DNA of 64,000 bases from Dactylorhiza incarnata (taxonomy: Eukaryota; Streptophyta; Magnoliopsida; Asparagales; Orchidaceae), in the NCBI GenBank assembly GCA_033032865.1, contig JAWHQI010000001.1, forward strand, positions 890,001 through 954,000. The letters run 5' to 3'. A program made the translations under genes and the position numbers. The stretch's first letter is position 1. The number at the start of each line of letters is the position of its first letter. Below the pieces are notes generated by a model. The model made no database searches and was not told the DNA's origin. It saw nothing but the letters and a program-made list of their open reading frames with translations. Of the stretch, positions 53,847 through 64,000 are shown in pieces.

Positions 53847-54553
53847 TGGCTTCTAGAGAGCGCTCTTCCGTGGCCGTCAACCGGGCGCTTGCTGACGATG
53901 AGCCCAAAGCAGCCGTCGTTCTCAACCTCATTGGCGAGTTCCTGACCCCTGCCTTTCTGACTCCGCGAGGAAGAAAAAATATAAGAGGAAGAGAATGATC
54001 GATCCTTCCACCCGCGAGAAGTCCTCTACTAATCCCGAGTCCACCGTGAGATACGAGCCTTCACCTAAGTGGCTCGCCACCTCGCCTATTCACATCGAGC
54101 CCAATGCTAACTTGCCTCTTCGACAAGGTGAGGACGAGATCGAGACCACAACCGGAGGGGTGAGGGATGTGGAACAGCCTCCTGATGACATGGGCGCTCT
54201 GCCACCCCCTCCTATTCGCCCCGCCGTTGTGGGTAGGATACTACCTCTTCGCTTGCCTAAATTGGGCCAAACATAACTCCTTTCTTTTTGTAGTGCCCTC
54301 TAGACGTCAGCTGCAGTGTGAACAACATGCCGAGGCGCCATCGAGGGCCTAGCCATAGTGTCCTTCTAGGTCATAGAGAGAGTAGGTTTGACTCTGGCCC
54401 CCCACTCTAAGATAACTCAACATCTGTCTAGGGTCGGTCATCCTATTAACCCCACTTTTGGAGGAAAGTCTTTGGTGATGGGTCCCATGCCTTGAGGGAT
54501 AGGCATGGTCCTCTGCCTACCTACATCACTGAAGGACTTCGGGCAGATCTGCC
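53847..54553 (+). pseudogene. Unrecognised degenerate coding stretch, part 1
   Basis: ATG at 53847 (GAGATGGCTTCT) opens MASRERSSVAVNRALADDEP, 45 bases after a TATA box. The frame shifts near 53970 into one with KKYKRKRMIDPSTREK and a Pro-rich segment (PPDDMGALPPPPIRP) and stops at 54274. Further on, PTYITEGLRADLP runs into the El11 insertion. GC content and codon use look more gene-like than the surrounding AT-rich repeats. A retroelement gag is my best guess because of its position behind LTR-like sequence. I cannot name a family, and a host gene fragment is not excluded. Confidence 0.35.
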
Positions 54554-55708
54554 TGTTGGAGCATGGTTTTCCGCATCCCTATAATTTGAGAATAACAAAT
54601 CCTACTTGTATTTGATCTTGTTTGCCATTGTGTTTTTAGCATGAAGGTTTGAACAAAGATGACACTAGGTTGTTGTTGTTTGTCTGGATTTGCTCACAAG
54701 CTGACAAGAATGGAAGAGAGCTAACGCCCGGCGTTAACTCTTAACGCCGGCATTGACTTTCGTTCCCACCAAGATGAAAATGACATGGAGGGGAGATGTC
54801 GTGATTACAGGAGCATTTTGGAAATGATTTGACTCATCGCTAGGCGTTAGACTCAACGCAAGCATTAAGATTGCCTAAAATGAATTTTTCCAAAGATGCA
54901 GAATCTCCTTCCTGTTTTGAAGATCCGAGCCATCAAAACATTTCTATACTGGGTCAACGTCAGTCGTTATCCTTAACGTCGGCGTTAGCTTCCAGTCCTA
55001 TAAATAGGTGGATTTCATCTTCTTCAAGAACCAATGCCATGGAGCCCTACTCCAGCACTCTGAATTATTTGTGATGGCCATATTTCTATACCACAAAGGA
55101 TCTCCCACTCAATTTTAAAAAGGAGGAATCAAAGGAGGCTTGGATCGACACGCTAACTCAACACGAAGAACGCATGCTTGGACTTCAACGATCTTCAGCG
55201 ATTCTTCGTCGTCTCCTTCAGATTACCTCATAGGGAGTTTTTATATTTGTTTTTTATATTTATCTTTGTAATCGGTTTGTGAATTTGTCTCGTATTGGCG
55301 AATAGGTCTAGGTAGGACTTAGGGAGGAATTCGCCTCGTGTTGGTGACTGGGTCTAGGGAGTAGATCTAGGGGTGCTCGAGGCCTTTCTGGGGATAAAAG
55401 GGATAGAGTGGCTTGAGGCCGTATCTGGGGAGAGATTGGCTAAAGCCAACCGGTTCTTAGTGAGAAGAGTTGGTATAGAAAACAAAAAGAGTATTTCAAT
55501 TTTATAAATCAATTTTTGTAATCAATTTTATAAATGATAATCATGTATTTTCATGTTTAATAAAATTGATTTCATTTCTAATTTTTATCTCTTTACTTTT
55601 AATTCAATCTACTTCTAATAAAATATCTAAAGTTTCCTATAGATGATTAAAGTTTTCTAAAACCCTTATTCACCCCCCCCCCCTCTAAGAGCGCCTCAAG
55701 ATCCAACA
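54554..55708 (+). mobile_element. El11: solo LTR, TSD ctgcc
   Basis: A single LTR of the El1/El12 family runs from TGTTGGAGCATGG to ATCCAACA, with ctgcc on both sides (54549-54553 and 55709-55713). It holds three TAACGCC/GGCGTTA pairs (54721-54760, 54838-54868, 54954-54990), the TATA box CTATAAATAG (54998) and the C tract at 55673-55683. Solo LTRs arise when the two LTRs of one element recombine. It is the best full-length reference for the truncated El1 LTR. Confidence 0.93.
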
Positions 55709-55713
55709 CTGCC

Positions 55714-56061
55714 TCGACTTCAGGATGAAGGTCTCGCTCCTGCAGGTACTCGCCTAGCTTATCTCATTAACCCTCTTTATCTATCATTTTCCCCCACCGA
55801 TGGACTTCTCTCTTCCAGATAGCCATGCATCAACCTCCTACGACCACTCGCCGTCCACAAACTCACTCATGGGATCGCCACCGCCTACAGCATCCATGCC
55901 CTTGAGGGAGCTCCTCGCAAATCTGCCTAGCTTCAATGAGGGGTCGTGGGCTTCAACGAGGGGTTTGGGTAGGCCTATTTAGAGGCGAGGCTATATGAAA
56001 TGGAGACTCTCTAACAATCCACGGAGGATGATGTCCACAGGTTCATGTTGGTGGAGGGCAC
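55714..56061 (+). pseudogene. Unrecognised degenerate coding stretch, part 2
   Basis: The frame ending at 54553 resumes after El11 with RLQDEGLAPAGTRLAYLINP and meets stops at about 55819 and 55950. Traces such as EDDVHRFMLVEGTVGS reach the border of El12 at 56061. It therefore hosts two independent insertions. Confidence 0.35.
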
Positions 56062-57151
56062 TGTTGGATCTGTAAGCGCCATTAGAGGGGGGGGGGGGGG
56101 GAGGGTGAATAAGGGTTTTAAAAACTTATGTTATATTTTGAAATACTTGAAATAATAAGAGATCCAAATAGTGCAAAACCAAAACAAATCAAGTGAAATA
56201 AAAGGAAGACATGATTTTATTAATATGAAATATAAAATTACAAAACTTGACTTCTTATAATGCTAGAAATCGAAGGCGAATAATAAAAAGTCTTTTTTGT
56301 TTTCTATCCCGACTCGTATCCCCACGAATCGGTGGCTTTAACCCATCCTTCCCCGGATACAGCCTCAAACCACCCTAGCCAATCCTTCCCCGGATATGGC
56401 CTCGAGCATCCCCTAGAACAAACTTAGATCTAGTCGCCAACACTTGGTGAATTCCTCCCTAAGTCCTACCATGACCTAGTCGCCAACACGAGACGTATTA
56501 CTATACAATTACAATAAAAAGAGATGAAAGTAACAACAATAATATTAAACTACCTCTTGAAGAACTTCTGAAGTTGGAGACGAAAGACCGCTGTAGAATA
56601 AGCATGGTTGAAGCGATCGTCGGTCGGATGCGGCATGAAGATATCCTCCTTCAGAAACTCACGGAACTTTGGGTGGGAGATCACTTCTCGGCAGAATAGG
56701 GCTCTGGAATTTTGGCACTCAACCTCTCTCAAACTTCTGTATTGAAAACGAGAGAAGAGGACTCTTTTTTTAGGAGAGCGAGCTAGCGCCTGCGCTAGCG
56801 CTACCTCCGGTGCTATCTTGAATTAGGAAACTTTCTTTGCATGCGTATCTTCATTCCAAGGAAACCCTGCCGACATTCCTCATATGCGTTGAGATAGTGC
56901 CTGCGCTAGACGTTAGTGCGTTCTAAAAATGCCTCCCAAAATTGCTCTAATCACCGACAGCGCCTGCGCTAGTGGCTACCGCCGACGCTAGTGCACATGC
57001 AGGAATTTTAGCTTCAAACTTGGGGGCAACCTTCTTATGTTATCCTTGAGTCACGCGGCATTGTTTCCTGCACACTTAAACACATGTGATCAAATACACA
57101 TAGGATTTGTTATTCTCAAACCTAGGAGAAGCAGAAGACCATGTTCCAACA
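56062..57151 (-). repeat. El12 3' LTR
   Basis: Read on the minus strand it starts TGTTGGAACATGG (57151) and ends ACAGATCCAACA (56062). The hairpin motifs here are GCGCTAGCGCAGGCGCTAGC-like (56768-56995), a variant of the TAACGCC/GGCGTTA type. A run of 15 G on the plus strand (56087-56101) is the conserved C tract. The polypurine tract AAAGGAGGAGTT (57152-57163, minus) precedes it. Confidence 0.88.
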
Positions 57152-58187
57152 AACTCCTCCTTTGATAATAACAAATCCATTAATGATAAATCAGAGCATT
57201 AGTACATATAGTATGATGAAACCCTACTTGTGTGTGTGTGTGTGTGAGTGATGACTTAGGATAATTGTCGATTTTGGTATTTAGAATTGCTCCCCCTAAA
57301 TGCATGCTCCCCCTATGAGAATGCACCACTTATTTGTAGGCTATCTTCTTAATCTTTAACAATGTTAGTTTTCCCATTTGATAGCGTTTTTATTTATCAT
57401 GTTAGTTCTCCCCCTTTTGTTATTAGCAAAAGTGGGTTAAGGTAGCAAGATTATTAAGAGGTTTTTTGCTAGAAGATAAGACATGATCGAGCTTTTAGAG
57501 GAAATGAAATAATAAGGAGTTTTTAGCATAAAAATTTTCATAGAAATAAATCAGAGTTTTTAGCATAAAAATGATATGCGTGTTAGAACAACCAATACTG
57601 ATTTTACCAAGCAAGTATACCACTTGTTTAAGGAAAGGAATTTTGAGATTCAAGTGATGATACACACAAAAGAAAAGAATTTAAATAAGCATGAAAGTGT
57701 ATGGTAAAAAATTATATGGTAATGATGCGGAAGACTTATAGAAATACAAGAAACATCTTTTTGTAATCATGACTATTCATATGGAGAAATATGAGTTAAA
57801 TTCCTGAGAAGATGTTTTTGTAAATCATTTTTCTTTTAAAATCTGTAAAGATTATAATAAATTTACAAAGCATGAAAGAAAGATATCAAAAAGAGACTAC
57901 TACAATTTTATATTAATTCACAAATTCAAGACATACCAAATATTGTAGAGATCATGTTAGGTTATCTAGTGAATTTATATATAAAGAGAGTATAAAGTTA
58001 GCATTAGGATCCAATACTTATGAGAAGAAGTCTTATGGAAGATAATAATGTGCACACAAGTGTATTTTGAAGAGAGTAAACAAATGATTTAATCAAAAAT
58101 ACAAGCATATGTAAAGTAAGGTGCACAATAAAACACAAAGAATTTTACTTCCACATACTTCAATGCACATAAAAAAATGTACAACAA

Positions 58188-58248
58188 CCAAGGTGCCCTG
58201 CACACAAAATGCTCATTAAGACTTATCAGGGTGCAAAGTAGTGCTTGG
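58188..58248 (-). other. Stem-loop candidate 2 (El12)
   Basis: On the minus strand outer arms CCAAG/CTTGG enclose CCC/GGG and the loop TGATAAGTCTTAATGAGCAT. It is the counterpart of 4355-4415 in El1. Confidence 0.5.
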
Positions 58249-58359
58249 GGGATAACACACTTTATTTTTCAATATTGATATTTTTGTGATCCGGTGTACT
58301 TAAGAATAAGTGGTGTAAATAAAGAACTAAGGTTTGCATAAGACACTTTACTATTCTTT

Positions 58360-58420
58360 CCAAGGTGCTCAACCTCACAATGCTCATTAAGACTTATCAG
58401 GAGGTTCATGTAGTACTTGG
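58360..58420 (-). other. Stem-loop candidate 1 (El12)
   Basis: On the minus strand outer arms CCAAG/CTTGG enclose a perfect AACCTC/GAGGTT stem and the same loop. It is the counterpart of 4189-4248 in El1. Confidence 0.5.
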
Positions 58421-59523
58421 TGGAGTTATCTTTGTTAATTTATTTCATGATTTTTTGTTTCTTACAAAGATCTCTGAATACACTTGTTTTGCAAACCAAT
58501 TTAATTTTGAAAGCACAACTACTTTTCTTAATTTTTAATAGTGCAAATAAATGTAGTGTAAGTAAGATACTTGTGCAAATTTAATTCATTGTATAATTAC
58601 TATACACAAGCACGTATTATTAGATTAAAAGCACATGTAGACTTTGCCAAAATAAGTGAGTGAATAAATATCATTATCAACCATAAAATATTTACTCATA
58701 CTAAGAGGCATGCTAAGCTTGGTTCTACACAAAACTTTTTCAATACAATTGATGCACATGCGATTAGATATATAAAAGCATGATAAAAACAATGTTCAAA
58801 GTAGTATGAAAAGATGAATTTCAACATTGTAGAAGGTCTAAATGATAGATTAAACCATGCATGATATTAACAATAAAGTTCATACAGTTTTTTTTAATAT
58901 TTTGAAAAAGAAATTTGTGAATAAAATTTTAACTCTTATAATTAATCTTGGACTTCCCGAGGTCTACCCTATGAGGGGTTCACACCGGTACTAGGAGATG
59001 TGATGGGGTGACATCTCAAATCTCCTTTTCGCAAGATACATGTAAATAGAAAAGTTAAGTTCAAAAAAAAATACTTTTTGATAATTTGTATGTTTTATAT
59101 TTTTGTATTTGATTTTTTGCATATAAGTATAGAAATCAGACACATAAATAAAGAAAGTGAGTGAATAAAAATATTTGTTGTAATTTGGCTTTTGTAATTA
59201 TTAATTTTTCAAAAATCAATTAAAGGCAGAAATGCAAAAATAAGTAGTACACATAAAAGAACATATTTTTAGTGATTTTTTGAAATTTTAAAAACACAGA
59301 AAATTGGACACTCGAGCTAGCGTCAGTGTTAGCGCTAGCGCGGAAAACAGTACACGAATTTTAAGATTTTGAAAATTTTGATTATTGATCTTGATTAAGT
59401 GTCCCAAGAGTAGTTTCATGCAGAAATTTCAGAATTTTTGGAGATGTCTAGATAGGTAAAAAATGCATAAAAAGATTGCGTTTGTGACTTAACCCGAGAG
59501 ATCTAGAACACCTAATTCAAGTC

Positions 59524-62350
59524 TTAGCAATAGAAATCTTGCATCAGAAAGAGGTTTAGTGAATATGTCAGCAAGTTGGGAGTCCGTACCAATGAAATTA
59601 CTTTTGCATGCTCTTGCTTAATATGATCCCTAATGAAGTGATGGCGAACATCTATGTGTTTGGATCTAGAGTGGTGTACAGGATTATTTGTAAGATATAT
59701 GGCACTTTTGTTGTCACATTTGAGATCAATGTTTTTGAGATGAAAACTAAAATCCTCTAGAGTTTGGCTCATCCATAAGGCTTGTACACAACAACTCCCA
59801 AGAGCGATGTATTCGGCCTTCGTGGTGGAGAGTGCAACCGAAGATTGTTTCCTACTAGACCATGCAACTAATGAGGGTCCTACAAAGTGATAAGTACCGT
59901 TAGTGCTTTTTCAATCTAGTGAAAATCCGGCATAATTCGAATCGGAATAGCCATATAGTATAAATGAATCATTGTGTGGGTACCATAATCCTAATTTAGA
60001 TGACCCTAATAGATATCTAAAAATACGTTTTACCTCTTTGAAATGATATTCTCTTGGATTGGCTTGAAAGCGAGCACAAAAACATACGACAAACATTATA
60101 TCTGGTCTAGATGCACTTAAGTAAAGAAGAGATCCTATCATACCTCTATATAAAGTTTGATCGATAGAAATGCCAGATTCATCTTTTCCTAGTTTTAAAG
60201 AAGCACTCATAGGTGTAGAAGCTTGTTTAAGATTTTCAAATCCAAATCATTTAAGCATATCATAAACATATTTTGTTTGGCATATTTAAGCACTTCCCAT
60301 GACATAACTGTGCTTTAACAGAAACTATGTAAGTCTTTCATACCATGCACGGGGCACTTATTTTAAACCATAATGTGATTTTCCTAATTTATAAACATGA
60401 TTAGGAAATTTTTCATTTATGAAATCGGAGGGTTGTTCAACATAAATTTCTTCTTTTATAAACCCATTAAAAAATCACTTTTAACATCCATTTGAAATAA
60501 TTTTATTCTTTTAAAACTCGCAAATGCCAAAAAAATCGTATAGATTCTAAGCGAGCAACGGGTGCAAAAGTTTCTTCAAAATCTACCCCCCTCGATTTGA
60601 GAAAAGCCTTGAGCGACTAAACGAGCTTTATTTCTTGTAATTCTAGATTCACCATCTAATTTATTTTTAAAAATCCATTTTACGCCAACAATGGGATGAT
60701 TAGATGGACGTTCTACTAGATTCCAAACTTTATTTCTTTCAAATTGATCTAGCTCTTCATTCATCGCCAAAAACCAAAATTTGTTATTTAAAGCGGTTGA
60801 AACATTTTTAGGTTCAATTTCGGAAACAAAGCAAATATTTAAAAATGTTTCATGAAGAGAAGATCGAGTTCTTACCCCAATAGATGGTTCCCCAATAACT
60901 AGATCCTTTGGATGATTCTTTGAGAAGTTTAAGATGCTTCGAGGCACATATTCATCTTCCTTTTCCTCCTCCTCCTCCTCCTCTTTGGAAGGTTCCTCTT
61001 CGTCGCGCTCCAAAGATGGTAAGGGTTCATTATTTGTACATGTAGGAAGTTTTTCTACACAAGGAATAAATTCATCCAATTTTACATTAATAGACTCTTC
61101 AACCTTACTCATTCTTTTGTTAAATATTCTATAAGCTTTGCTTGTTGAAGAGTATCCAAGAAATATTTCTTCATCACATTTTTTATCAAACTTCCCTAAG
61201 GCATCTTTTGTATTGAGAATAAAATATTTACAACCAAATACTTTAAAATATGATACGTTAGGTTTCTTTTGATAATATAGTTCATATGGTGTGAGATTTA
61301 AAGATGGACGAAGCATGACTCTATTCATTACATAGCATGATGTGCTTACGGCTTCGGCCCAAAAAGACTTAGGTAATTTATATTCAAATAGCATAGTGCG
61401 TGCTAGTTCTTGAATTGTCCTATTCTTTCTTTCTAGAACACCATTTTGTTGAGGTGTGCGCGGAGTAGAGAACTCATGCATAATACCTAAGATATCGCAA
61501 AAAGATTTTAAATTTTCATTTTCAAATTCTCCTCCATGATCTGAGCGAATGCATTTTATTTGTAAATCTAGTTCATTTTGAAAACGAGTACATAATTTTG
61601 AAAATTTGCAAAATGCATCAGATTTGGAAGAGAGAAATAAAGTCCAACAATATCTAGAGAAATCATCTATTATAACAAATGTATATATTCTACCACCAAG
61701 ACTTGCAGCACTAACAGGGCCAAAGAGATCCATATGAATTAATTGCAAAGGTCTTGTAGTAGAAATTTCGTTTTTGCTCTTAAAATATGATTTTGTAAAT
61801 TTTCCTTTTTGACATGGAGAACATAGTGAAGATAAATTTCCATTTAACCTAGGCAATCCTCTAATCAATTCCTTTTTGGCTAGTTTTCAAATGAGCTTTG
61901 TACTAGCATGACCTAAACGTCTATGCCAGAGTTCTAACTCGTCATTTATAGTTATAAAACATTTTATAGATGATTTGGAAAGATCATGAAATGAAACTAT
62001 ATATATGTTGTGAGTTCTAGGTGCAGTTAGTAAAACATCTTTTGTGTTAGGATTAAATATTTTGCAAAGATTTGTGGATGACTCAAATAAAACATTGAAT
62101 CCTTTATCATACAATTGACTAACAAATATTAAGTTATGTTCTAGACCTTTTACATAAAGAACATTAGAGATAGTAAAGGATTCGTTACCCAATGTACCGA
62201 CTCCCATGATCCTTCCTTTACCGTTATCTCTAAAGGTTATGATCCCTCCCTTCTTCTTTTCTAGGCTAAGGAACTTTGTTTTGTTGCCTGTCATGTGCTT
62301 GGAGCAGCCCGAGTCTAAGTATCAAATGTCCTCCATATCCTTAACCTTCC
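59524..62350 (-). pseudogene. El12 pol, reverse transcriptase partly deleted
   Basis: In order on the minus strand: protease YLDSGCSKHMTG (about 62322) preceded by a stop; GAG-pre-integrase (LWHRRLGHAS); integrase (HMDLFGPVSA, RSDHGGEF, VLERKNRTI, all three acidic residues present); an acidic linker with a run of Glu (60960-61000); and the reverse transcriptase start. The frame shifts near 60580. RNase H fragments follow (SASRPDI about 60105; SRSKHIDVRHHFIRDH). Between about 60310 and 60240 the sequence jumps from the segment after AWYERLT-like residues to the segment before KLGKDESG, so YVDD is deleted. Further stops lie at 61884 and 59908. Confidence 0.88.
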
Positions 62351-62379
62351 TGCAAATCTAGAAAGGATATGAGAGTAAA

Positions 62380-63174
62380 GATCCGGATACCCAAGAGGTA
62401 CCACCCATAGAATAAGTGGATGCCTTAGGTACCCAGATTTGTTTAAAAGATCCCTATTTTATTTTCCTGCAAGAGCAAGACGTGTGTCCTAACCTATGAT
62501 AGTTTGTACACGAAATAAAGGGGGTAGAGACCCTTTTCTGAAATTTTATATTACTCTTACTAGATGAGGTTTGATTTTTTGAAAAACAGAAGATTTTTTA
62601 TATGAGGGTTTGCCGCCAGCGTTAGTGGCTAGCGCCGGGCGGTAGCTGTAACTTTGATATCCGAGCCCAAATTTTCCAGAACCATAACATTGGTTCCCCA
62701 AAATCATGTCCAGGGATTTTTGACCAATTCCAATTTTTTTGAAGGCCATGTTGAGATCATGAGTTTGTTTTTTAAGAGATGAGTTTTCTTTTACAAGCAT
62801 GACATATTTATTTTTAAAACCTTTTTTGTTATTTTCAATTTGTGAGAGAGAGGTTTTTAGTTTTCTCTCTAAGTCCTCCTTTTCTCTAGTAAGAGTTTTG
62901 ATTTGTGAGACGGCCTTAGAAAGAGAAACTTTAAGATATTTTGCCTTACATAAGGAGTGTTCACACTCTTGGCATGAAACCTTTCTCTTTTCCAAAGAAA
63001 TAAATTTTTTAGTAAGCTTATGATTTTCTTTGATGAGAGATTCATTTTCACGATTTAAAATAATATTATCTTCTATGCTTTTATCGTAGGCTTTGCAGGT
63101 TTGAACAAATTCATCATAAGTTCTTCGAAGGTGGGAGGAGTTACCATAGTGTCACTAAGAACACTGGTGTCGAC
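62380..63174 (-). pseudogene. El12 gag, C-terminal part
   Basis: A coiled coil (KAVSQIKTLTREKEDLERKL, about 62900) and the region YSYRPALATNAGG lie before a knuckle remnant CTNYHRLGHTSC near 62510, in which the second Cys is Tyr. The WVPK motif follows (about 62430). Frames shift near 63115 and 62545, and stops lie near 62460 and 62365. The layout parallels the El1 gag. At 63174 it is cut by El13. Confidence 0.75.
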
Positions 63175-63802
63175 TGTTCGATCTGTAGGCGCCCTTAAAG
63201 CGGGGGGGGGGGGGGGGGGGGGGGGGGGGGTAAATAAGGGTTTTAAAACCCTTAATATATTTTGAAATACTTGAAAAAGTTAAGAGATTAAAATAGTGAT
63301 TTTGAATAAAGATCTAAATTGTTTTATAATGAAAGAGAGAGAAATAAACAATTTAGAGAAATGAAGAACAAACCAATTTCATTACACAAAAATTGACATG
63401 ATTACAATTGATAAAGTTGATTACAAAACTAGATTTCTACGACGCTAGAAATTGAAGGCGAGGAAGTAAAATGTCTTTTCATTTTCTATCCCGACTCGTA
63501 TCCCCACGAATCGATGGCTTTAGCCTATCCGCCCCCAAATATGACCTCAAGCCGCTCTAGCCAGTCCTCCCCCAGATATGTCCTCGAGCATCCCCTAGAT
63601 ATACACCCTAGACCTAGTTTCCAACACGAGGCGAATTTCTCCCTAAGTCCTACCTAGACCTAGTCGCCAACACGAGGCAACCTCCATATGTTATCCTTGA
63701 GTCATCTGGCTTTATTTTCTTCACACTTAAACACACAAGATCAAATACACATAGGATTTGTTATTCTCAAACCTAGGAGATGCGGAAGACCATGTTCCAA
63801 CA
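63175..63802 (-). repeat. El13 3' LTR
   Basis: Read on the minus strand it starts TGTTGGAACATGG (63802) and ends CAGATCGAACA (63175). It is of the El12 family but about 460 bases shorter: the segment corresponding to 56495-57025, which holds the hairpin array, is missing, so this LTR has no hairpins and no clear TATA. A run of 29 G (63202-63230, plus strand) is the C tract. Below 63175 comes El12 gag and not a primer site, so this is a nested element's outer end. Confidence 0.85.
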
Positions 63803-64000
63803 AACTCCCCCTTTTGATAATAACAAATCCATTAATGATAAATCAAAGCATTAATATATAAGCATGATGAAACCTTCTTATGTGTGTGAGAGAGTGATGA
63901 CTTAATATAATTGTCATTTTTAGTATTTAGAATTGTACCCCCTAAATACATGTTCCCCCTGTGTGAAAGCTTCTCTTATATGTAAGCTATCATCATAATC
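63803..64000 (-). mobile_element. El13 internal 3' end (partial)
   Basis: On the minus strand the polypurine tract AAAAGGGGGAGTT (63803-63815) directly precedes the LTR. Further extra tracts lie near 63930-63960. It matches 57152-57350 of El12. The rest lies outside the window. Confidence 0.8.

Larger units (their letters stand above)
57152..59523 (-). other. El12 3' non-coding region
   Basis: This 2.4 kb has no coding. On the minus strand it holds a hairpin motif near 59312-59342 (GCTAGCGCTAACACTGACGC), the two stem-loop candidates (58420-58360 and 58248-58188) and extra purine tracts AGGGGGAGCA near 57290-57315 and AAAGGGGGAGAA near 57407. It corresponds to about 3440-5458 of El1. Confidence 0.65.
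56062..63174 (-). mobile_element. El12: copia (Sirevirus-like) element, 5' end outside
   Basis: On the minus strand: gag remnant (63174-62380), pol (62350-59524), a 2.4-kb 3' non-coding region (59523-57152) and 3' LTR (57151-56062). It belongs to the El1/El11 family and is the only member here with pol. The upstream side is interrupted in gag by El13. The bases before the LTR (ggcac, 56057-56061) should reappear beyond the 5' LTR outside the window. Confidence 0.88.

Noticed and set aside
63175..63802. Reading this LTR as the 5' LTR of El12
   Set aside because: Below it there is gag sequence and no primer site, and above it there is a polypurine tract of another element. It is the 3' LTR of a nested copy.

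Overview
The window is plant nuclear DNA, most likely from a repeat-rich eudicot, and consists almost entirely of LTR retrotransposons inserted into one another. The evidence is Ty1/copia gag-pol reading frames (zinc knuckle, DSG protease, integrase, YVDD reverse transcriptase, RNase H), Ty3/gypsy gag and integrase remnants, LTR pairs with TG...CA ends, initiator-Met-type primer sites, polypurine tracts and 5-bp target duplications. I found no convincing host gene, tRNA, rRNA or bacterial-type feature. Every retroelement coding frame seen is broken or partial. I number the elements El1-El13.

Layout. 1-7040: El1 (+), a copia (Sirevirus-like) element with the end of gag, no pol, and a truncated 3' LTR. 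7041-10513: El2 (-), a 5' LTR plus part of gag. 10514-16254: El3 (+), a copia element from reverse transcriptase to 3' LTR, with a large accessory ORF between pol and LTR. 16255-36721: El4 (+), a gag-only Ty3 element split by El3 (in its 5' LTR), by El5 (17850-26112, complete copia, TSD taagg) and by El6 (27000-33606, complete gag-only copia on the minus strand, TSD gatat). 36722-39902: El7 (-), a copia 3' LTR and accessory ORF. 39903-40640: El8, probably a Ty3 LTR. 40641-52592: El9, a decayed Ty3 integrase end and 3' LTR, interrupted by El10 (41733-50413, complete copia, TSD cattc). 52593-56061: low-copy-looking sequence with a promoter-like stretch and broken gag-like coding, split by El11 (54554-55708, solo LTR, TSD ctgcc). 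56062-63174: El12 (-), copia with 3' LTR, pol and part of gag. 63175-64000: El13 (-), the 3' LTR and edge of another element inserted in El12 gag.

History. El4 sits against El7. El3, El5 and El6 entered El4, and El2 entered El3. A later deletion, with its breakpoint near 7040, joined El2 gag to the El1 LTR and removed the left parts of El2, El3 and El4. El10 entered El9, and El13 entered El12.

Most unusual signals. (1) Nearly every LTR family here, copia and Ty3 alike, carries an array of short CpG-containing inverted repeats just upstream of its TATA box, with a different core in most families and some cores shared between unrelated ones. (2) The same hairpin motif plus a TATA box lies in front of the accessory ORF of El3, and the motif recurs at the matching place in El10, which suggests an internal promoter. 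(3) The 3' non-coding region of El1 and El12 carries a conserved tandem pair of about 60-nt stem-loop candidates with an almost invariant 20-nt loop. (4) Three elements of different kinds (El1, El4, El6) keep gag but lack pol.
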